35,773 nt of DNA. Source: a virus. Positions 30,396-35,773 of the stretch are shown here, piece after piece; the stretch's first letter is position 1; every line of letters starts with the position of its first letter. Location: IMG/VR virus record IMGVR_UViG_3300046517_001911, positions 1 to 35,773 of that record; one strand, written 5' to 3'. The position numbers were made by a program, and so were the translations under genes. The notes beneath the pieces are model-generated. The model was not told the DNA's origin. It did no database searches and saw only the letters and a list, made by a program, of their open reading frames with translations.

Positions 30396-30689
30396 TTAGG
30401 TAAGAGTAAATGTTTTCCAAGTTCCAGCAACATTACCTTTAAATTCATTAGTGGTAGAATCATATATTATGTTGTTAATAGATTGATCACTAGTTAACAA
30501 GGAAACATCTGAACTAGATAATGGAGGTATAACAAATCCTTCATTTTTAAAATTTGTCTGTAATGTTGAAACTAATTGTTGAAACCATAATTCCCAATAT
30601 CTATTCATTTTACCATTATTATCTAAAAAAGGACCTCTTGGTAGATCAGGAAATATAGTTTGTGGTTTATTAACATTTGGTATAGCCAT
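30396..30689 (-). CDS. Small structural protein in the gp26/gp14 position (97 aa)
   Basis: N-terminal NVNKPQTIFPDLPRGPFLDN, NGKMNRYWELWFQQLVSTLQ, then a beta-type end (NIIYDSTTNEFKGNVAGTWK). The pattern of FLD..G.....W..WFQ.L...L occurs in many podovirus neck regions. P22 has the tail needle gp26 here, but this protein is too short and not repetitive enough to be one. Its role is probably in tail-plug assembly. Confidence 0.65.
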   Translation of the reverse strand: MAIPNVNKPQTIFPDLPRGPFLDNNGKMNRYWELWFQQLVSTLQTNFKNEGFVIPPLSSSDVSLLTSDQSINNIIYDSTTNEFKGNVAGTWKTFTLT

Positions 30690-30690
30690 A

Positions 30691-32283
30691 TTATTGCCTT
30701 ATATTAATTGTTCCATCCGTTGCAACAAATCTTCCGAATCCCCAAAATTTAAATTGACATACCATGTCATTAGCAATCCCTAATTGCCACCACATTAGTT
30801 TATTTTTTCTATAAGCTAATGGATTTAAATCATAAGACCATTCATTTCCAAAAGTAGCGCCACCATCAGTAGAAATAGATAAATCAACTCTTGGTGTATT
30901 AAGTATATTTCCTATAAACTGTTCTTCTTCGCTTATTATTTTGTTTCCATCTTCTGTTATTATCTGATCACCAGTCTCTGAAATAACAAATATTTCTTCT
31001 GAACCTTGTTGTAAATATGGAGTTTCTCCACTTTCTATTGTAAAACCTACATCATTAGCTACAAAATATTGTTGAGATACATCTCTTATATTATTGCAAA
31101 TTCTTACACGGGGTATTTCAGCTCCATCATAATTATAAAATGCTGTATCAAATGCATACATATTACCATTATTTTTTGTAACAAAATAGTACTGATTGTT
31201 GAAGAATGCTACTTGATTTGCTATGAAATAATTGTACTTATCATCACATGCATTATAGAATTTCTTTGTATTAAAATCATAAAATAAAGATAGATTATCT
31301 GTATAAAAATTAATATGGTATATTAAATGACCATCTTGTCTATACATGAATCCTTGGGAATCGGCTGGATTTTGTAACTGAGAAAATAAGTAATCAATAC
31401 CATCAGTAGTTATTTTTTCAACCATTTGTCCATTAGTATATACAATAATCGGCCCTGATTTTTCATTTATTCCCAACCATGCAACAATTTCATCTGTAGC
31501 AGCTATAGTAGATGGATTAATACATCCATAATCTATATTAAATGATGTATTTCTTTGATATGGAAATAATTGATATCCTACATCAAACCATGCTTCACTT
31601 ACTGTGCTACCCATTACTAGAATCATATTTCCTCTAGAAGGAAACCTTACTACGGCCTGCACATTATCTGGTTTAGTTTGTAAGAATCCTACGCGCTGTG
31701 CAGTTGATGGCCAAGTAGTACCATCATTTGGTTCTGATAATCTCCATACATTTGTTGCTCCACCTTCAAATAAATCTTGTTTAGCAGCGCATAAAAAATA
31801 TGTATCATGAAAATCTATATATCCAGGAACAAAATCAGTAGTTATTATTTGAAATGCTGGAGACAGAGTAGGATCATATATGTATATTTTAAAACCATCT
31901 GAAATTGCAATTTGTGGTTTATTGTTTTCAGATATGTAAACTATTCCAGTATTTGTTTGAAGACTTCCTATTCTATTCACTACTATATTTGTTGGAAGCG
32001 AATTAGCCTGATTAAAATCTAAGCTTACTAGAAATACCCCAGTATCTATTACAACCACTAATTTATTAAGTTTTGTACTAGTATGTATTCCTCTTCCAGA
32101 TAATCCATTTGAAAAAAGATTAGATTTTATTACAGATTCATAACCAGCATACGGCACCAACCAATTGTCAGAAAGAAACATATTAATCGTTTTTTCTGAA
32201 TTTATTTTAGGATAACGACCAAATACAGACGAACCTGCTATATTTATAGGTAATGATTTGAAATTTTGTCCTCTTGCTATCAT
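30691..32283 (-). CDS. Packaged-DNA stabilisation / tail hub protein, gp10-like
   Basis: 530 residues from ATG 32283, with AGGAATACAG ahead; a TTG at 32316 is the longer alternative. P22 gp10 is 472 residues. Features: SSVFGRYPKINSEKTINMFL, NGLSGRGIHTSTKLNKLVVV, ISDGFKIYIYD, DTYFLCAAKQDLFEGGATNV, and SFNIDYGCINPSTIAATDEI. This is the beta-propeller-like pattern of gp10-type plugs. A stretch near residue 440 (EEIFVISETGDQIITEDGNK) contains short ITED-type repeats. It closes the neck after packaging and follows the gp4-like gene. Confidence 0.8.
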   Translation of the reverse strand: MIARGQNFKSLPINIAGSSVFGRYPKINSEKTINMFLSDNWLVPYAGYESVIKSNLFSNGLSGRGIHTSTKLNKLVVVIDTGVFLVSLDFNQANSLPTNIVVNRIGSLQTNTGIVYISENNKPQIAISDGFKIYIYDPTLSPAFQIITTDFVPGYIDFHDTYFLCAAKQDLFEGGATNVWRLSEPNDGTTWPSTAQRVGFLQTKPDNVQAVVRFPSRGNMILVMGSTVSEAWFDVGYQLFPYQRNTSFNIDYGCINPSTIAATDEIVAWLGINEKSGPIIVYTNGQMVEKITTDGIDYLFSQLQNPADSQGFMYRQDGHLIYHINFYTDNLSLFYDFNTKKFYNACDDKYNYFIANQVAFFNNQYYFVTKNNGNMYAFDTAFYNYDGAEIPRVRICNNIRDVSQQYFVANDVGFTIESGETPYLQQGSEEIFVISETGDQIITEDGNKIISEEEQFIGNILNTPRVDLSISTDGGATFGNEWSYDLNPLAYRKNKLMWWQLGIANDMVCQFKFWGFGRFVATDGTINIRQ

Positions 32284-32326
32284 CTGTATTCCTGTTATTG
32301 ACAATTTGGGCGTCAATCTCTTCCAA

Positions 32327-33310
32327 CTAATCAGGTCTCCATCCGCGCCCGATATTCACGTCTCCCCAATTGTATCCACTACCTTGACCTAGTATGCTGT
32401 ATCCATTCCTAGTTAGATCAGGAGGAGACATAAACATTAATTCACGTTCCATCTTTTGCAATATTTTTGCAGATTCTGGATTAAATAAAATTCCATATTC
32501 TGAACACATATAATGTGCTAATGCATATCGTAAATATTCTATATATGAAGAATCGAAACCCGCATTACTGGTTTGCAAGAAATTGTAACTAGATAAATAA
32601 GCTTGAGCAGTAGCACCAGTTCCACCACCTCCGGTAATAGAAACAGAAGGAGTTTGAACATATCCCCCACCGGCACTAATTAGATGTATTTTAGAAATCG
32701 AACCATTGGAGACTGTTGCATATGCAGTAGCGCCAGTTCCAGATCCAGAAATAGTAACTATAGGTGCTGAGGTATAACCACTTCCTCCATTCGTAACTGA
32801 AATACTTGATACAAAACCTAAGGAAAGTGAAGAAAAAATATTGGTTAAATCTTGTTGTAAAGTAACATCACTTAAGAAAAGTTTAGCCATTATCTTTAAT
32901 GGATAATTACTTTGCGGTAAGAAATATAGAGATAATGTTCCACCATCTTGCCCACGGTTAAAATTCCAATTGAAAGGTAGTGTTTGTATATTATCTACTC
33001 TACTTGATCCGAAATATGTTCTCCTAGTTGTGCTATCCATTGGATATCTAACAACATCAATATTAAATGTGGCAGATTCAATAGCAGCTATATTTGGTAG
33101 AAAATAATATTCTTGACCGCCAACAAGAGGAATCTCAATGTATGTCCAATATGGTATTAAATCAGTTTCTATTTGCTTATAGTCTAGCAAGGCGTTCAAA
33201 AGAAAAAGTCCATCCGTTATCTGATCACCGGTAGGAGTTTGTAAATTGTGGGCTACAATACCTGATAAATACCAGGAACGTGTTATAAGCTGTTGTGCTA
33301 AATAAGACAT
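32327..33310 (-). CDS. Head-completion/tail accessory factor, gp4-like with inserted repeat domain
   Basis: 327 residues, about twice P22 gp4 (166). The N-terminus (LAQQLITRSWYLSGIVAHNL, QITDGLFLLNALLDYKQ) and C-terminus (YIEYLRYALAHYMCSEYGIL, FNPESAKILQKMERELMFM) match this helical portal-adaptor family. Between them, about residues 170-245, are two units of 35-38 residues around NGGSGYTSAPIVTISGSGTG and AGGGYVQTPSVSITGGGGTG. Such GYTSAP.V.ISG repeats are common exposed beta modules on phage virions. The insertion would project from the neck ring. Confidence 0.78.
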   Translation of the reverse strand: MSYLAQQLITRSWYLSGIVAHNLQTPTGDQITDGLFLLNALLDYKQIETDLIPYWTYIEIPLVGGQEYYFLPNIAAIESATFNIDVVRYPMDSTTRRTYFGSSRVDNIQTLPFNWNFNRGQDGGTLSLYFLPQSNYPLKIMAKLFLSDVTLQQDLTNIFSSLSLGFVSSISVTNGGSGYTSAPIVTISGSGTGATAYATVSNGSISKIHLISAGGGYVQTPSVSITGGGGTGATAQAYLSSYNFLQTSNAGFDSSYIEYLRYALAHYMCSEYGILFNPESAKILQKMERELMFMSPPDLTRNGYSILGQGSGYNWGDVNIGRGWRPD

Positions 33311-33334
33311 ATATCACGTTCCTGTAATGAAACA

Positions 33335-34210
33335 TTAAACTAATGCAGGATAAGCACTATTAGAAACACCAGTCCATGCAACCACTGAAATATTTACTGA
33401 ATCACTTGCCGAGGTAACTTTGTAATCAATTTCAGGTTTACTTGATCCAACACCAGCAATAACTTGCACGTATTGAGTTTGAGTTACACCAGCAATTTGA
33501 CCCGTAATAGTTACAAGATTTGCAGTGGCACTACTTCCAGTCGGACGCAATTGAACTGAATCACCAACAGCAGCAGGAGTAAATGAAACCAATAACCAAA
33601 CAATAACATTCTGCAACGTAGTTGTTGGAATTGGAGTTGACATATCAATTGCTGTGAAAGTAGTAGCATTACCACCCGATAATACGGAAGCAGGAGCAAT
33701 ATAATAACTTAAAGCACCAACCATATTTTGAGGCTTATTAGTAGCATATACAAAATGAACAGCTCCATCAGTTGCAATAAAACCAATCAACCTCATTGAG
33801 TCATATCCAAGCGGTAATACAGGAGCAATATTGCTAGTTAAACTTAAAATAGCAGCGGTAGGTTGATAGCCACGAGAATCAGCAATTAACCACACTGCGT
33901 ATTGGGTACTAGCAGCCAGTGTACCTGTATCTAAACCATTGGCACCATTTACAGCAGAATTAATCAATAATGGTGATTGGTAATTTTGGAATTGAATAAC
34001 AGGTAATACATTACCTTGAAGATTAGGAAATCCAACTTCAATATCAATATTATTAGAACTATCTCTACAAGAGCCAGAGGCAATAGCAAGAACAGTTGTT
34101 GAATAAATTGAAATATTTAATCCACTAATATATAAATGTGGAAGCGAATAAACAGGATCATTTTGGATCTGAGATATTGCCCCACCAGCATTAAAATTTG
34201 AAACGCTCAT
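33335..34210 (-). CDS. Structural protein between coat and neck (291 aa)
   Basis: Begins SVSNFNAGGAISQIQNDPVY, with YISGLNISIYSTTVLAIASG and RDSSNNIDIEVG, a pattern (L.IASG.CRDS...DI) seen in phage structural proteins of unknown role. Mostly beta and Ala/Thr/Ser-rich, with no charged helices. Position after the coat gene suggests a head decoration or head fibre protein. Confidence 0.65.
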   Translation of the reverse strand: MSVSNFNAGGAISQIQNDPVYSLPHLYISGLNISIYSTTVLAIASGSCRDSSNNIDIEVGFPNLQGNVLPVIQFQNYQSPLLINSAVNGANGLDTGTLAASTQYAVWLIADSRGYQPTAAILSLTSNIAPVLPLGYDSMRLIGFIATDGAVHFVYATNKPQNMVGALSYYIAPASVLSGGNATTFTAIDMSTPIPTTTLQNVIVWLLVSFTPAAVGDSVQLRPTGSSATANLVTITGQIAGVTQTQYVQVIAGVGSSKPEIDYKVTSASDSVNISVVAWTGVSNSAYPALV

Positions 34211-34224
34211 ATTTTTCTCCTATT

Positions 34225-35541
34225 TTAACCTTGAGATAATGGGACTAAATAACGCATAGAATATTCAGGAACTAATACAGATCCATGAACTTCATCATAA
34301 ATCATACCAGTTTGATTTTGTCCAAATACAGAACCATATGTTAATCGAATAGAAGTTCCTGTGTCTGGATCATATTCATTCGCTGAATCATAAGGACTTT
34401 GTTCAGGCAATTGAGGCATAGCCAAATATAATGCATCTGCCCCCAAAATACCTCCACAACGATGAGAAGGGAATGTCTCTATTTTCATGCCAGCTTGAAT
34501 GGCATTATTTAAGTTTTGATCTTTACCACCGGCCCAATTTAATGCAGGAGTAATATTAAGAACAATATTTCCACCAGTTGAACCAGCATTAGCAGTGACT
34601 CGAATTTGAACTGGATTTGCAGATGGATAATGACCGATAAATGTTAAATAACGCATATTCGGAAGTCCACTAATACCATCCATGAATTGTAAAAGATCAC
34701 CATGGAAAACAGCATTAGTATCAGTGGATGTTCCATTGGTGGTTACTGTAATTTGGGTAACATTTTGACCGCTTGGATCATTAGTTCCCACTACAGTAAA
34801 AATATCACCATTAACGCCAGAGTTACCAGAAACATGAATAGGCATTAAATTAGATTGATAATAATGAACTAAAGGAGTACCAAAATCACCAATTTCCCAT
34901 GACATTGCGATTTCATCATTGCGATGAGGAACAAATTGATTTAATCCATTACCTACTACTGATGGGATGATTGTATCAGGAAGATATACTTTAATTCCTT
35001 CAGCAACTGATCCATAATTTTTGAAATACATAATGGCTTGTGCTAATTGTTGATAAGAACTAATTGGTGTGCTTCCATTTCCAAAGAAACGATACGGTCC
35101 AGAAAATGTATTAGTTGATCCATCTACTTGGCTAACTACTGAGGAATCCCAGTTTTTGGCAATATTACCCTCAACTAAATTAGCTAATTCAGCCATGAAA
35201 GATTTACCGAAAACGCGCATGTAATCTTCTTCGCCTTTCTCTAAATTAAATATACGTTGTTGAGATGTAACAGTAAATGAAGAATTATTCGCTTGATCAG
35301 CTACAAGTGATTGAACTCTTTGAACAGCAGATTGAAAAGAAGCCACCAAACCAGCAGAAGTAGTAGCTCTTGGAGGTAAATCAAATGTTACAGTACTACC
35401 AAGATTAGATTGAATTTTATCAAAATCTTTAAACTTAGTATTTGCTGTAGAAATGTGACAACATAAATTAAGTAACAATCCTAATGACGAACGTTGATAG
35501 GTTTGTACTTGTTGTAAAATATTGGATGGAAATACAGCCAT
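34225..35541 (-). CDS. Major capsid (coat) protein, P22-like
   Basis: 438 residues (P22 coat: 430). Known pieces in outline: N-terminal helix, then STVTFDLPPRATTSAGLVAS, the E-loop/spine part NLEKGEEDYMRVFGKSFMAE with LANLVEGNIAKNWDSS, an inserted beta domain (about residues 240-330) as in the P22 I-domain, and the final IYDEVHGSVLVPEYSMRYLV. Place directly after scaffold and before gp4-like confirms the assignment. Forms the HK97-fold icosahedral shell. Confidence 0.9.
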   Translation of the reverse strand: MAVFPSNILQQVQTYQRSSLGLLLNLCCHISTANTKFKDFDKIQSNLGSTVTFDLPPRATTSAGLVASFQSAVQRVQSLVADQANNSSFTVTSQQRIFNLEKGEEDYMRVFGKSFMAELANLVEGNIAKNWDSSVVSQVDGSTNTFSGPYRFFGNGSTPISSYQQLAQAIMYFKNYGSVAEGIKVYLPDTIIPSVVGNGLNQFVPHRNDEIAMSWEIGDFGTPLVHYYQSNLMPIHVSGNSGVNGDIFTVVGTNDPSGQNVTQITVTTNGTSTDTNAVFHGDLLQFMDGISGLPNMRYLTFIGHYPSANPVQIRVTANAGSTGGNIVLNITPALNWAGGKDQNLNNAIQAGMKIETFPSHRCGGILGADALYLAMPQLPEQSPYDSANEYDPDTGTSIRLTYGSVFGQNQTGMIYDEVHGSVLVPEYSMRYLVPLSQG

Positions 35542-35602
35542 TGTATTGCTCCTAACAATTAAATTTTATTAATCGTCAAATAATGACCGAGCTATTAATG
35601 TT

Positions 35603-35773
35603 TTAGACTCTGTATTTTTTCCTGTAGTCTCTGACACTCATAGCACCATTATCGACTCCGGTGTTAGAAGGTCTCAATTGACTAAGTGGTTGATTAGGAA
35701 TTCTCATGCTTTTAGCAGATTCATTTTCAGCTAATGATTTAGCTAATCTTTGAATTTGCTTTATAGCAGCTTG
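35603..35773 (-). CDS. Scaffolding protein, C-terminal part (continues from base 1 of the circle)
   Basis: The frame leaving base 1 continues here and ends at TAA 35603. The last 43 bases' worth of sequence beyond the repeat (35603-35646) supplies the unique end, NGAMSVRDYRKKYRV. The basic tail fits a coat-binding function as in P22 scaffold. Followed 61 bases later by the coat gene's start at 35541. Confidence 0.75.
   Translation of the reverse strand, partial: QAAIKQIQRLAKSLAENESAKSMRIPNQPLSQLRPSNTGVDNGAMSVRDYRKKYRV
35647..35773. repeat. Direct terminal repeat (contig closure overlap), right copy
   Basis: Identical to 1-127; see that entry. Any circular map should drop one copy. Confidence 0.95.

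Overview
The window is the complete genome of a small, AT-rich, short-tailed (P22/Sf6-like) bacteriophage. The last 127 bases (35647-35773) repeat the first 127 exactly, so the contig closes on itself with about 35,646 unique bases. The scaffolding gene runs across the join: it starts at 736, leaves at base 1 and ends at 35603. The head/tail gene order matches P22: small terminase, large terminase, portal, scaffold, coat, gp4-like, gp10-like, then three proteins sized and ordered like the P22 ejection proteins gp7, gp20 and gp16, then fibres. The host is not identifiable. A Gram-negative host fits the P22-like tail, the 3TM holin and the GH108 lysozyme (inference).

Layout. (1) A leftward late operon of about 22 kb runs from about 7548 down to 1, through the join, and on to about 21262. 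It carries a zinc-finger protein, terminase, portal, small head proteins (one very His-rich), a repeat fibre-like protein, scaffold, coat, neck, ejection proteins and fibres. (2) A short rightward group (7679-8676) ends at a long hairpin. (3) A leftward lysis group (11321 to about 8758) holds a VRR-NUC nuclease, endolysin, Cys-rich small proteins and holin. (4) A single rightward 48-codon gene sits at 11399-11545. (5) A leftward group from about 13795 carries tRNA-like units, tRNA-Tyr, a small protein and two replication genes (winged-helix initiator-like and probable helicase loader). (6) A rightward early operon (13851-21240) begins with an Arc-like ribbon-helix-helix protein. It carries a probable single-strand annealing protein flanked by two Ala/Ser-rich-tailed Imm5-like paralogues, then some twenty tightly coupled small genes, and ends at a strong terminator facing the end of the late operon.

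No integrase, CI-type repressor, DNA polymerase or helicase was recognised, so replication probably depends on the host replisome. Nothing points to stable lysogeny except the RHH regulator, which may simply time early promoters. ATGATATCAT-like palindromes lie on the -10 elements of three promoters, with weaker relatives at two other divergent promoter regions, which suggests one small regulon.

Most worth a second look: the tRNA-Tyr neighbourhood, where two further units share the same spacer but do not fold as ordinary tRNAs, one predicted to be a pseudoknotted RNA ending in CCA; the paralogue pair that shows gene conversion around the annealing protein; the orphan rightward terminator antisense to the replication leader; and the many tiny Cys-pair proteins.
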